Shown: positions 17,425 through 26,741 of the stretch, one piece after another
How positions within the stretch are numbered: position 1 is the first letter of the stretch
Layout: the number at the start of each line of letters is the position of its first letter
Source of the DNA: Clostridium sp.
Lineage (GTDB): Bacteria; Bacillota; Clostridia; Clostridiales; Clostridiaceae
Assembly: GCF_017888565.1 (NCBI RefSeq)
Contig: NZ_JAGHFX010000010.1
Span: 1-64,000 of the forward strand
Length of the DNA: 64,000 nucleotides
Reading direction: 5' to 3'
Position numbers and translations under genes: made by a program
The notes under the pieces: generated by a model
Seen by the model: the letters and a program-made list of their open reading frames with translations, nothing else
Databases searched by the model: none
What the model was told of the DNA's origin: nothing

Positions 17425-18222
17425 ATGAATGATAACAAAATAAATACAAATGAAAATATAGCTGAAAATGCAGCTTTAGTAGGACAATGTGCTGAGGTTA
17501 AGACTCTACAACAATCTTTAACTGAACAAGCTTCTGTAACTCCTGATGTTATTGCACCAGGACCAGTAGTTGTTAAGGTTCCAGTTGTAATAGCTGAAAC
17601 TAATATAACAATCCCAGTGGAAGCTACTATTAAATTAGATCATCCTGCTATAGAAATTAAGAGAATTAGAAAGAATGTATATTTAAATCAATCTAGAATT
17701 ATTCCATTTTCTCAAGATGGTCTTTTTGGTACTGGAATACTATTCATAGCTGGATTTATAAGAAAGAATATAGAATATGCAACTAAAACTTGCAGTAGGT
17801 ATGGATCTCCTAATATTTGTGGTAATATAAGACATTGTACAGTTGAAGTACCTTTTAACTTTACAACAAGAATTACTTTCATTAGACAACCACAATTTAT
17901 TACAAATTTACCTCAACTTGAAGTAGAATTCTTTACAGATAAGAATAAGAGTTGCGATGCGTGTGCAGATCCAGTTATTGGACGTAATGTTTGTGATCAA
18001 AGCTTTTTCACTTCAGAATTCTTTAATGAAAAACCTTTTACTGAATTAGTAAGAGCAGATATTGCTGAAGTTGATATTCACACAGATCCATATAAGGACT
18101 GTGAAAATCCTACAGAACAACTTTTCACTAAAATTACAGAAAAAGTTGTAGTTAATCTAACATTGAAAGTATTACAAAATCAACAAGTAAATGTTGCAGC
18201 ATTAGGATTAGGTAGAGAATAA
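17425..18222 (+). CDS. CsxC-like putative exosporium/spore-surface protein, paralogue 1
   Basis: 265 residues, no signal peptide, beta-rich. Core signature: VVKVPVVIAETNITIPVEAT (about 48-67), IEIKRIRKNVYLNQSRIIP (about 75-93), GTGILFIAGFIRKNIEY and IRHCTVEVPFNF. Several cysteines lie in the second half (CDACADPVIGRNVCDQ), and EKPFTELVRADIAEVDI precedes the conserved end LTLKVLQNQQV. This matches what I recall of the CsxC family, named for a Clostridium sporogenes exosporium protein and distantly like SPOCS/DUF3794 domains. Role in the spore outer layer is inferred. Tandem with a paralogue at 18501. Start with TGGAGGAAGTG site. Confidence 0.65.
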   Translation: MNDNKINTNENIAENAALVGQCAEVKTLQQSLTEQASVTPDVIAPGPVVVKVPVVIAETNITIPVEATIKLDHPAIEIKRIRKNVYLNQSRIIPFSQDGLFGTGILFIAGFIRKNIEYATKTCSRYGSPNICGNIRHCTVEVPFNFTTRITFIRQPQFITNLPQLEVEFFTDKNKSCDACADPVIGRNVCDQSFFTSEFFNEKPFTELVRADIAEVDIHTDPYKDCENPTEQLFTKITEKVVVNLTLKVLQNQQVNVAALGLGRE

Positions 18223-18297
18223 GTTTATGAATTGAACTAAAAAATTAATTTTATAAAATCTAAAGTATTAAGATAAAAATTATATTGATTAAGCATA

Positions 18298-18339
18298 TCC
18301 CTGTCATTACTTAATTTAAGTTTTGTCAGGGATTTTTTT
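18298..18339 (+). terminator. terminator of paralogue 1
   Basis: TCCCTG (18298-18303) pairs with CAGGGA (18327-18332), followed by seven T residues. Confidence 0.7.
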
Positions 18340-18500
18340 ATTATGAAATAATAATTATATTATAATTGATAAACTTTATTATATTTATTAGTAAAAGAAT
18401 ACCTTAGTTTATTTATGTACAATAAATGCGAAATTTGTATATTATACATTAGATAGTTAACTAACTATATCAAACTAGATAAAATGGAGGATACTTTTTA

Positions 18501-19271
18501 ATGAGTGATAATAATGAAAATACAAATGAATATAAAGTTATAGAAACTCCTTGTACAACTGTTATTTCTGAAGTAGAGTCATTTAATAAACAGAGTTTTA
18601 AAGAGCTTGATGTTGTTACATCAGGGCCTGTATTTGCTAAGCTTCCAGTTGTATTAGCAGAAGTAAATATAACAATTCCTCTTGAAGCCACTTTAACACT
18701 AGATAGAATTGCTATGGAAATTAAACGAATTAAAAAAAGTGTGTTTTTGACTCAATCTCGCATTGTACCTTCTTCACAAGATAGTCACCCTGGTACTGGA
18801 ATACTATTTATAAAAGGTTTTATAAGAAATACTATTGAATATGTAAATCAAAAATTAAGTGTACCCATAAGTAAAAATATCTCTGGAAACATAAGGTATT
18901 GCATAGTTGAAGTCCCTTTTGACTTGAGCACAAGGATTACTTTTATTAGAGAGCCTATTTGGGATGAAAATAATGAAGCAAATGAATTAGATTTTTCTAC
19001 AGGCAATCTTAGTAGTTGTGATGATTGTTCAGATGAAATAATTGGAAGCAATCCTTGTGATGACAATTTTTTCTCTACAGAATTCTTTTACGAAAAACCT
19101 TTTACCGAATTAGTAAGAGCAGATATTATTGAAGTTAATATTAATACAAATTCATCTTTAAATAACACAACTCCTACAGAGGAAAGTGTTACTAGTATTA
19201 CTGAAAAATCAATATTAAATTTAACATTAACAGTATTACAAAGACAACAAGTAAGAATTACTGCATTATAA
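18501..19271 (+). CDS. CsxC-like putative exosporium/spore-surface protein, paralogue 2
   Basis: 256 residues and clearly a paralogue of the preceding gene along its whole length: PVFAKLPVVLAEVNITIPLE, MEIKRIKKSVFLTQSRIVPS, GTGILFIKGFIRNTIEYV, CIVEVPFDLSTRITFIREP, CDDCSDEIIGSNPCDD, EKPFTELVRADIIEVNI, and the ending TLTVLQRQQVRITAL. The cysteine spacing in the second half is kept, which suggests structural disulfides or cross-links. It has its own leader and terminator (278 bp after paralogue 1), so the two may be expressed at different times or levels. Start with TGGAGGA site. Confidence 0.65.
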   Translation: MSDNNENTNEYKVIETPCTTVISEVESFNKQSFKELDVVTSGPVFAKLPVVLAEVNITIPLEATLTLDRIAMEIKRIKKSVFLTQSRIVPSSQDSHPGTGILFIKGFIRNTIEYVNQKLSVPISKNISGNIRYCIVEVPFDLSTRITFIREPIWDENNEANELDFSTGNLSSCDDCSDEIIGSNPCDDNFFSTEFFYEKPFTELVRADIIEVNINTNSSLNNTTPTEESVTSITEKSILNLTLTVLQRQQVRITAL

Positions 19272-19321
19272 TTATCGAGTAAATATAAATCTAAAAATTA
19301 AATATTATTTGATAATATATT

Positions 19322-19363
19322 ACAGACTTAAAGCTTGCCAAGGAAGTTTTTAGGTCTGTTTTA
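19322..19363 (+). terminator. terminator of paralogue 2
   Basis: ACAGAC (19322-19327) pairs with GTCTGT (19354-19359), with further TTAAA/TTTA pairing inside, then a short T run. It lies between this gene and the convergent MerR gene. Confidence 0.6.
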
Positions 19364-19388
19364 AAATTAGTTAATTATTTTCAAAATA

Positions 19389-20210
19389 CTACAAATGACT
19401 GTCACTCTCCACCATTATTTCTATCTTAACACAGTACTTACTTTCATCTTTAGTTGAAAGTTCATTTAGGGGATATTCCTCATAAGCATCACTACAAATA
19501 CGTAAGTTATTTTCTTTAATATAATCATATAATTTTTTATAAAGATCGTCAGATTCTCCATAAGCACATCTACCATAGAAAACAGCATATTTTCCTTCAG
19601 GTTTATATGATTTTTGATCATTCATAGCTTTAAAATAATATTGAATTGCATATAAAGGTTTTTCTGATTCAATGTCATCTTTACTAACAATAGCACCAAG
19701 TGGATAACCTATGTCAATCCCATTTTTAAAAGCAAAATTATAAAATGAAATAGCAGATTCATCTTGTGATTCTTTTATAGAATCTTTAGAAATTATTGGG
19801 CCTAGGAAAATAGGCTCTTTCTTTTTGTATTCAATATTTATGCTATTTTCTTTATATTTAATAGCATCCTCTGCCATATCAACATAAAGTTGCATAACTT
19901 CTAATATACGTTTAAGCTTTTTTATTTCAGTTAATATATGTTTTTTTTGTGAGCTAAATAATGCAAACATTTCTTCAGGACTACGTATATCAATATATTT
20001 TTTTATATCTTCAATTCCAATTCCAATTTCTCTGAGAGAGATAATCAAATATGCTGTAGTTAACTGACTTCTAGTATAGTATCTATAGCCATTTTCACCA
20101 CGAAATTCTGGTGATAACAATCCTATTTGATCATAGTATCTTAGGTTTTCACGTTTAATACCTGTAAGAGCAGAAAATTCTTTAATTTGCATATTAGATT
20201 TATCTTTCAT
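19389..20210 (-). CDS. MerR family regulator with GyrI-like effector domain
   Basis: 273 residues. N-terminal MerR winged helix (about 6-75: MQIKEFSALTGIKRENLRYYDQIG, then GYRYYTRSQL), a dimerising coiled coil (about 85-125) and a C-terminal effector-binding domain (about 130-270) of the BmrR/GyrI type. Divergent from the two-gene ABC exporter; the intergenic region holds an elongated 19-bp-spacer promoter with a perfect dyad, the MerR target. It most likely senses a drug or lipophilic compound and switches on the exporter. Confidence 0.9.
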   Translation of the reverse strand: MKDKSNMQIKEFSALTGIKRENLRYYDQIGLLSPEFRGENGYRYYTRSQLTTAYLIISLREIGIGIEDIKKYIDIRSPEEMFALFSSQKKHILTEIKKLKRILEVMQLYVDMAEDAIKYKENSINIEYKKKEPIFLGPIISKDSIKESQDESAISFYNFAFKNGIDIGYPLGAIVSKDDIESEKPLYAIQYYFKAMNDQKSYKPEGKYAVFYGRCAYGESDDLYKKLYDYIKENNLRICSDAYEEYPLNELSTKDESKYCVKIEIMVESDSHL

Positions 20211-20237
20211 AAGTACCTCCGAATTTTAATTATACTA

Positions 20238-20268
20238 TTGACATTAAAGTTACTTTAAGCTTTATAAT
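20238..20268 (+). promoter_or_regulatory. MerR-type promoter of the ABC exporter
   Basis: -35 TTGACA (20238-20243) and -10 TATAAT (20263-20268) are both consensus but separated by 19 bp rather than 17. The spacer contains the perfect dyad TTAAAGT-T-ACTTTAA (20244-20258). This is the known layout of promoters that MerR proteins activate by untwisting the over-long spacer. It faces the exporter genes; the regulator gene starts 28 bp away on the other strand. Confidence 0.88.
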
Positions 20269-20318
20269 ACCACTGAAATCAAGTTTTTGCAAAATCACTT
20301 ACATAACGGAGGTAGACT

Positions 20319-22046
20319 ATGAAATATTTAAAACTATTCCTAAAAGAAAGAAAAGGCAAAGTAGGAATAACATTAATTATGCTTTTAGGACAAGTAGTAG
20401 GAACATTATTAATCCCATTTTTGATAGCAGGGATTGTAGATAATGGAATTTTGAAAGGTGATATGAATGAAATTCTTCATATAGGTATACAAATGCTATT
20501 AGTCCTTTTAATAACAACTGTAGCAGCAGTACTTGGAAGTTATTATTCAGCAGACCTTGCTGCAGTTTTTGGATATTACATGAGGGATAAGATTTTTCGT
20601 AAGAGTCAGGATTTATCTATTCATGAATTTGACAATATTGGGGTTTCGTCTATGATTACACGTACAACTTCAGATATTTCTAATATGCAACAGACTTTTG
20701 GATTGGTCTTGCAGCTTATAGTTCCAGCTCCACTTATTATTGGTACGTCTATTGTAATGACAGCATACACTAGCTTTACTTTAGCCTTAATACTTATTTT
20801 ATCTGTGATAATATTTATGGCTTTTGCTGTGTTAGTACTTAAGAAATCAATATTTATTTCTAAAAGGATTCAGTCTAAATTAGATTATATAAATCAAGTC
20901 ATAAGGGAATCTATTACGGGAATTCGTGTTATTCGTGCCTTTGGAAATGAAAAATACGAGGAAGGTAGAGCAGGTAAAGCTTTCAAAAGTTATGCTACAG
21001 ATATGATAAAGCTAAATAAGTTATTTGCTGTATTAAATCCTACAATATGGCTTATAATTGGCTTTTCTATGGCTCTTATAGTTTGGATAGGTGGAGTTCT
21101 ATCTATGAAGGGGACAATGGAAATTGGGCAAATAACTGCTGTAACTGAGTACTCTATTATTACATTAAGCTATTTAATAATGGCTACAACAACAAGTGTT
21201 ACTCTTCCTAAAATGAAATCATGTCTTGATCGTATAGAGGAAGTCTTAGAAATTAATCCAGAGATTCAGGATTTGAATATAGAAAAGGCTTGTACAAAGG
21301 ATACTAATTCAGTAGTTGAATTTGAAAATGTATCTTTCTTTTATCCTGGAGCAGAAGAGCCAGTTATAAGAAATTTATCATTTTCATGTAATAAAGGTGA
21401 GACGACAGCCATTATTGGAAGTACAGGCTCTGGTAAGAGTACTATTGCTAATCTTATTTTAAGATTACATGACATAGACAAAGGAGAAATTCGTATAAAT
21501 GGTGTTGATATAAGAGGCCTTTCACAAAATGAATTAAGAGATACAATTGGTTATATTCCTCAAAAAGCATTTTTATTTAGTGGAACAATTGAAGATAACC
21601 TAAAAATGGGCTATAAAGAAGCGACTAAAGAGGATATGAAGAGAGCATTAAGTATTTCACAGTCAGATTCTTTTGTAAATACATTACCTAAAGGGTTACA
21701 ATCTGAAGTTTCTCAAGGTGGTTCAAATTTCTCAGGCGGGCAAAAACAACGTTTATCTATTGCAAGAGCTCTTATAAGAAAAGTGCCAATTTATATTTTC
21801 GATGATAGTTTTTCTGCTTTGGATTTAAAAACAGATGCAGCACTTCGTAAATCACTTAAAGAAAATATGACAGATGCAGCTAAGATAATAATTGCTCAAA
21901 GGGTGAGTACAATTATGGATGCAGATCAAATACTTGTATTAGACGAAGGAAATCTAGTAGGTATTGGAAAACATGTTGAGCTAATGAAGAATTGTTCTGT
22001 ATATCAAGCAATTGCTAAAAGTCAGATGAATATAAAGGAGGCTTGA
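20319..22046 (+). CDS. ABC exporter half-transporter, subunit 1 (heterodimeric multidrug type)
   Basis: 575 residues. Six-helix transmembrane domain (about 15-300) followed by an ATPase domain: Walker A GSTGSGKST (about 368-376), Q-loop IPQKAF, signature FSGGQKQR, Walker B IYIFDDSFSALD, H-loop equivalent IIAQRVST. In this subunit the residue after the Walker B aspartate is Asp (FDDS) rather than the catalytic Glu, and the H-loop His is Gln. This marks the degenerate-site partner of a heterodimeric exporter such as BmrC/LmrC. GGAGGT site; next gene begins 4 bp later. Confidence 0.9.
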   Translation: MKYLKLFLKERKGKVGITLIMLLGQVVGTLLIPFLIAGIVDNGILKGDMNEILHIGIQMLLVLLITTVAAVLGSYYSADLAAVFGYYMRDKIFRKSQDLSIHEFDNIGVSSMITRTTSDISNMQQTFGLVLQLIVPAPLIIGTSIVMTAYTSFTLALILILSVIIFMAFAVLVLKKSIFISKRIQSKLDYINQVIRESITGIRVIRAFGNEKYEEGRAGKAFKSYATDMIKLNKLFAVLNPTIWLIIGFSMALIVWIGGVLSMKGTMEIGQITAVTEYSIITLSYLIMATTTSVTLPKMKSCLDRIEEVLEINPEIQDLNIEKACTKDTNSVVEFENVSFFYPGAEEPVIRNLSFSCNKGETTAIIGSTGSGKSTIANLILRLHDIDKGEIRINGVDIRGLSQNELRDTIGYIPQKAFLFSGTIEDNLKMGYKEATKEDMKRALSISQSDSFVNTLPKGLQSEVSQGGSNFSGGQKQRLSIARALIRKVPIYIFDDSFSALDLKTDAALRKSLKENMTDAAKIIIAQRVSTIMDADQILVLDEGNLVGIGKHVELMKNCSVYQAIAKSQMNIKEA

Positions 22047-22050
22047 TTTT

Positions 22051-23889
22051 ATGAAGAAGGATAAAAATAGAGAAAAAGATACAATGATATTTAGTGAGGA
22101 TATTCCTCAAAATACAAAAAAGACTATTAGAAGGTTAATGGGACAATTAAAAACACAAAATAAAAAACTAATAATTGTAGGTATATCAGCATTACTTAGC
22201 AGTGCATCATATGCAATTATGCCACTTATAGTTGGATTAGCTATTAATAATCTAGTAAGTGCAATTCGTATTTTTGATGGATCTACAAGTATTCTATCAA
22301 TGATAACACAGGCGCTAACTATACCAGTTTTGATACTAGTACTAACTTCTATTGTTAGCAGTTTTCTTTCTTATGCTCAGCAATATATAATATCAAGTAT
22401 TGGCGAAAACTTAACTTTATCACTACGTAAAGAAATTAGTGAAAAAATAAATAGACTTCCATTAAAATACTTTGATTCACATAAAACAGGAGATGTAATG
22501 AGTAGGGTAACAACTGACCTTGAAAAAGTATCTCAAGTAATGCAGGTTGGATTTATGCAGTTTATTTCTTCTTGTTTTACAATTGTACTTACAATTATTT
22601 CAATGCTTATATTAAATCCAAGGTTGTCGTTATTGATTTTTATATTCCTTGGAATTAGTACCATTGCAACTAATTATGTATCAAGTTTAAGTCAACGTTA
22701 TTATGCAGAGAACTATGTTGCAATGGGTGACTTAAGTGGAAAAGTTGAGGAAGTATATTCTGGTAATCGTATTATAAAAGTATTTAATAAGCAAGAAGAT
22801 ATAATTGAAGAAGTTACTGAGCTTAATAAAAAGCAGTTTGTGGCAAATAGAAAGGCACAGTTTGTTGATTTTGCTATATATCCAGCTGTTAGATTTTTAA
22901 ATCAATTAGGCTTTGTAGTAACAGCTATTGTAGGTGGAATAATGACACTTAATGGACAAATTTCCTTAGGTGGAATACAGGCATTTTTACAATATGTAAA
23001 TCAAGTTTCTGAGCCTGTTACCCAAGCTTCTTATGTTATTATGTCCTTACAGTCAGCTATTGCTGGAGCTGAGAGAGTTTTTGAATTATTAGATGAAGAA
23101 GAAGAAATCGCAGATAAATTCAACGAATTTTCATTTAATGAATATCCTATATCTCATGGAAAAGTTGATTTTAAAAATGTAAAGTTTGGATATACAGATG
23201 AAAAAACTTTAATAAATGATTTAAATCTTGAGGTAAAACCAAATGAAATGGTAGCTATTGTTGGTCCAACAGGTGGAGGAAAAACTACATTAATTAACTT
23301 AATTATGCGTTTTTATGAATTGAATGGAGGAGCTATATCAATTGACGGGGTTAATATTAATGAGATTCCTAGAAATATATTGCGAAGACAAATTGGCATG
23401 GTACTTCAAGATACATGGCTGTTTGAAGGTACAATAGCAGAAAATATTGCTTATGGTAATATGGATGCTACACGTGAAGAAATAATAACTGCTGCAAAAG
23501 CTGCTAGCTGTGACCATTTTATTCGTACACTAGAGCATGGATATGATACTGTAATTTCTAGTGAGACAGCAAATGTTTCTCAAGGACAAATGCAGCTTTT
23601 AACTATTGCTCGTGCTATGCTGACAAATCCTACTATTATGATATTAGATGAAGCTACTTCAAGTGTAGATACAAGAACAGAAGTAGAAATCCAAAAAGCT
23701 TTATCAAGACTTATGAAGGATAAAACAAGCTTTGTAATAGCTCATAGATTATCGACTATCCAAAATGCTGATATGATTTTAGTTGTTAAAGATGGAGATA
23801 TTGTAGAAAGAGGAAATCATGAAAGCCTTCTAGAGCAAAATGGGTTTTATGCTTCTCTTTATTACAGCCAGTTTGAAGTTGCAAATTAG
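22051..23889 (+). CDS. ABC exporter half-transporter, subunit 2 (heterodimeric multidrug type)
   Basis: 612 residues with a longer N-terminus, six membrane helices (about 45-345) and an ATPase domain: Walker A GPTGGGKTT (about 405-413), signature VSQGQMQL, Walker B IMILDEATS with the catalytic Glu, and H-loop VIAHRLST. The complete catalytic residues here complement the degenerate set of subunit 1, as in BmrD/LmrD-type heterodimers. Probably pumps drugs or lipids out of the cell under control of the MerR regulator. No clear terminator directly after it. Confidence 0.9.
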   Translation: MKKDKNREKDTMIFSEDIPQNTKKTIRRLMGQLKTQNKKLIIVGISALLSSASYAIMPLIVGLAINNLVSAIRIFDGSTSILSMITQALTIPVLILVLTSIVSSFLSYAQQYIISSIGENLTLSLRKEISEKINRLPLKYFDSHKTGDVMSRVTTDLEKVSQVMQVGFMQFISSCFTIVLTIISMLILNPRLSLLIFIFLGISTIATNYVSSLSQRYYAENYVAMGDLSGKVEEVYSGNRIIKVFNKQEDIIEEVTELNKKQFVANRKAQFVDFAIYPAVRFLNQLGFVVTAIVGGIMTLNGQISLGGIQAFLQYVNQVSEPVTQASYVIMSLQSAIAGAERVFELLDEEEEIADKFNEFSFNEYPISHGKVDFKNVKFGYTDEKTLINDLNLEVKPNEMVAIVGPTGGGKTTLINLIMRFYELNGGAISIDGVNINEIPRNILRRQIGMVLQDTWLFEGTIAENIAYGNMDATREEIITAAKAASCDHFIRTLEHGYDTVISSETANVSQGQMQLLTIARAMLTNPTIMILDEATSSVDTRTEVEIQKALSRLMKDKTSFVIAHRLSTIQNADMILVVKDGDIVERGNHESLLEQNGFYASLYYSQFEVAN

Positions 23890-24071
23890 CTAGTATTTTT
23901 CTAATTATTTTAGTTTTTATATAAAGGTATATAGCTATAAAAAAGTAAGTATTAAATATAAAAAAGTAATTTTAATAAGAAATTTGTGTTTTTATGACAA
24001 GTATTCTGTAACGAATAAACGATAATTCTCATAGGTTATAAGATATAGTAATTAATAGAGTGGAGAAGTAC

Positions 24072-25469
24072 ATGATAAACGTAGCGCTAACACCACTACA
24101 TTATATTTATCTTATTTTCATTATAATTATCATAGTGGCTATGGTAAAGAAAAGAGATATATCTTTAATTTGTATACTTGGGATATTTATATTAGGCCTT
24201 ATGGGAACTGAATCACTTTCTAAGGCAACTATGGGTATTTTTGATAGTTTTGTCTATGCTACAAGGGAACTCATGCCGACAATATTTATTATTTCTGTGG
24301 TAACAGCTATGAGTAGAACTTTAATTGATTCTGGTATAAACGATGAGATGGTTTCACCCTTTAAGGGAGTCATTAAAAATTACTGGATTGCCTACTGGGT
24401 CATAGGAATAGTTATGATGACTTTATCCTGGTTCTTTTGGCCATCACCAGCAGTAGCACTTATAGGTGCTTTGTTTTTACCTCTAGCTAAGAAAGCAGGG
24501 CTTCCGGCTATGGGAGTAGCCATAGCTATTAATTTATTTGGACATGGAATTGCATTATCAAGTGATTATATTATTCAAGCTGCACCAAAGCTTACTGCCG
24601 ATGCAGCTGGAATACCTATAGGAGATGTTATTTCGGCTAGTGTTCCCCTTGCTATAACAATGGGGGTTGTAACTACTATTGCTGCATTTTACTATCTTAG
24701 AAAAGATATTAAATCAGGAGCATTGACTACTGAAGATGATATCGATTATGAAGATAGTAATGATAAAAGCAAAATGGCTATATCATCAAAAAAAGTAAGA
24801 AAAGCTTTAGCATTTTTAATTTTAGTATTATTTGCTTTAGATTTATTTATAATGTTTAAGACGAATCTTCAAGGAGATGAAGCAACAGCCCTTATTGGTG
24901 GTACAGCAGTATTTATAATGAGTTTAGTTTCTATAATATCATATAAAAAAGAGGCTCTTGAAAAAGTAACAGAGGATCTTGTAAAGGGATTGCGATTTGG
25001 TTTTAAAATATTTGGTGTTGTTATACCAGTTGCTGCCTTTTTCTATTTAGGTGACTCAGCCTTTAATGAGATTTTTGGCAAGATACTTCCGGAAGCTTCT
25101 CAAGGAATAGTAAATGATTTAGGGCTTGCCCTTGCAAATATAGTACCTATAAATTCAGTTGTTTCAGCAAGTACACTTTCAGTGGTAGGTGCAATAACTG
25201 GATTAGATGGTTCGGGTTTTTCAGGAATATCACTAGTTGGATCTGTTTCACAAATATTCTCAACTGCCTTAGGTGGAGGAATAGAAACCCTTACAGCTTT
25301 AGGCCAATTAATAGGAATATGGGTTGGTGGAGGAACTATAGTTCCTTGGGCCGTAATACCAGTAGCAGCAATATGCGGTATAGATCCATTTGAGCTTACT
25401 AAGAAAAATTTCAAACCTGTTGTAATTGGAATAGTTGTAACTACTCTGGTAGCAATATTTATAATTTAA
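24072..25469 (+). CDS. polytopic membrane transporter, CitMHS/NhaC-like superfamily
   Basis: About 465 residues with 11-12 hydrophobic segments split by a charged cytoplasmic loop (about 210-245). Small-residue-rich re-entrant-like stretches occur (about 120-135 WFFWPSPAVALIGALFLP, and about 420-450 GGGIETLTALGQLIGIWVGGG). The two similar halves suggest an ion transporter-superfamily carrier for an organic acid or an Na+/H+-coupled substrate; the substrate is unknown. ATG 24072 is preferred, with GGAG at 24062-24065 as site; GTG 24060 is the alternative. Stand-alone gene with its own terminator. Confidence 0.65.
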   Translation: MINVALTPLHYIYLIFIIIIIVAMVKKRDISLICILGIFILGLMGTESLSKATMGIFDSFVYATRELMPTIFIISVVTAMSRTLIDSGINDEMVSPFKGVIKNYWIAYWVIGIVMMTLSWFFWPSPAVALIGALFLPLAKKAGLPAMGVAIAINLFGHGIALSSDYIIQAAPKLTADAAGIPIGDVISASVPLAITMGVVTTIAAFYYLRKDIKSGALTTEDDIDYEDSNDKSKMAISSKKVRKALAFLILVLFALDLFIMFKTNLQGDEATALIGGTAVFIMSLVSIISYKKEALEKVTEDLVKGLRFGFKIFGVVIPVAAFFYLGDSAFNEIFGKILPEASQGIVNDLGLALANIVPINSVVSASTLSVVGAITGLDGSGFSGISLVGSVSQIFSTALGGGIETLTALGQLIGIWVGGGTIVPWAVIPVAAICGIDPFELTKKNFKPVVIGIVVTTLVAIFII

Positions 25470-25475
25470 ATGAGA

Positions 25476-25527
25476 AAAAACATGATATTGTAATTAAATG
25501 AATTACAGCATCATGTTTTTTCTTTTT
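25476..25527 (+). terminator. terminator of the membrane transporter gene
   Basis: Long hairpin: AAAAAACATGAT (25476-25487) with ATCATGTTTTTT (25511-25522), enclosing a second TGTAATT/AATTACA arm. Confidence 0.85.
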
Positions 25528-25579
25528 AGAATTAAAATCTAAAGGTAGTTTAATTTATATTTTAACTATTTACTTTTCT

Positions 25580-25958
25580 ATATTCAGAAGGGGATCACCC
25601 TTTAAGCTTTCTAAAATTCGCAGAGCATGAGTCAAGTGATTTAGTAAATTGGAAAAGATAAGGTGTTGCAATAACACCAACAGAAGTTTATGAATCTCAT
25701 GGGTCATATTCAGGAGGGGCAATAGAACTAAATGATAAGTTATATCTTTATTATACTGGTAATGTAAAATATGATAGTGGAGATAGAAGTGCAAATCAAT
25801 GTTTAGCCATTATGGATGAAAAGGGAAATAATGCTAGTAAATTTGGTATAAATATTGTATCATCAAAAAGAGAAAACTTAAATTTAACTTTTGATAGAGA
25901 AAGTGGTTTTATTTGCCTTAATAGAAAAGAACTAATAAATAGCTTTGCTGAAGAATAA
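25580..25958 (+). pseudogene. scrB: sucrose-6-phosphate hydrolase remnant (GH32)
   Basis: No start. The frame reads SSDLVNWKR, a TAA, then GVAITPTEVYESHGSYSGGA, IELNDKLYLYYTGNVKYDSG and NQCLAIMDEKGN. It then jumps directly to GINIVSSKRENLNLTFDRES and ends ...LINSFAEE-TAA. The first part is the GH32 substrate-site region (SHDLVNW, YSGSA, YTGN in family members) and the last is the extreme C-terminus, so several hundred codons in the middle and the N-terminal active site are deleted. Degraded sucrose-use gene; a fructokinase fragment follows. Confidence 0.75.
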
Positions 25959-25988
25959 AGAAAAAGTATATACTAGGAGTATTTAGCT

Positions 25989-26072
25989 TTGAAAAAAGTA
26001 TTATGTATTGGTGAACTATTAATAGATTTAGTTCCAACAGAATTTCAGAATGATAATAATAGAAAATATTAA
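25989..26072 (+). pseudogene. scrK: fructokinase N-terminal remnant (PfkB family)
   Basis: TTG start preceded by TAGGAGTATT, then KKVLCIGELLIDLVPTEF and a stop after 27 codons. The start is the standard N-terminus of clostridial fructokinases, but the remaining roughly 290 codons are absent. Its position 30 bp behind the scrB remnant shows that a sucrose operon once stood here. Confidence 0.7.
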
Positions 26073-26177
26073 AATATATTTATTAATTTATTAAAGAAAT
26101 ATATTCTTAGAAAGGGTGAACTTAATGAGTGTTTAGACTCTTGCTTTTAAAATTTATATAAATTGAGGAGAAAGAGT

Positions 26178-26612
26178 ATGATAAAAGATTTAAATTTAAA
26201 TATAAATAAGTTAGAAGAAGTAATGAAAATCTGGCTTGAAACAAATATAGATGCCCATGATTTTGTAGCTAAGGAATATTGGATTAAAAATTATAATTTA
26301 GTTAAGGATTTACTTAAAGAAGCTGATGTTTATATATTTGAAGAAGATAATATTGTTAAAGGCTTTGTAGGTATAGTTGAGAATAATTATATAGGAGGAA
26401 TTTTTGTAAGTAAAGATTATCAAAGAGAGGGTGTAGGACAAAAATTAATAGATTTTTGTAAATCTAAATATCCCTATTTAACATTAAATGTTTTTACAAA
26501 AAATAAAAAAGCACTAAACTTCTACAATAAAAATGGTTTTGTAGTTTTAGAAGAACTTATTAATGAAGATACAAAAGAAAGGGAATATCTTATGTCTTTT
26601 GGACAAAAGTAA
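26178..26612 (+). CDS. GNAT family N-acetyltransferase
   Basis: About 144 residues. Acetyl-CoA-binding motif A at about 75-105: GGIFVSKDYQREGVGQKLID with the Q-R-x-G-V-G pattern, then motif B LNVFTKNKKALNFYNKNGFVV (about 110-131). Substrate unknown; the family includes aminoglycoside and ribosomal-protein acetylases. ATG 26178 is chosen because GAGGAG at 26165-26170 precedes it; the TTG at 26163 lies inside that site. Confidence 0.88.
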   Translation: MIKDLNLNINKLEEVMKIWLETNIDAHDFVAKEYWIKNYNLVKDLLKEADVYIFEEDNIVKGFVGIVENNYIGGIFVSKDYQREGVGQKLIDFCKSKYPYLTLNVFTKNKKALNFYNKNGFVVLEELINEDTKEREYLMSFGQK

Positions 26613-26654
26613 TCTAAAATCTAATATATAAATTTATAATATCATAGTTTCATT

Positions 26655-26690
26655 ATACCACAGTTTCATTTTTGAAATTGTGGTATTTAT
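26655..26690 (+). terminator. terminator of the GNAT gene
   Basis: ATACCACAGTTTCA pairs with TGAAATTGTGGTAT (one mismatch), followed by TTTAT. Confidence 0.7.
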
Positions 26691-26741
26691 AAATATATAT
26701 AAAAATACAAATATATAGTATCTTTATTTGGAGGGGTTAAG

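Noticed and set aside
24060..24071. GTG start of the transporter gene at 24060
   Set aside because: The GTG overlaps the GGAG ribosome binding site; the ATG at 24072 is correctly spaced.
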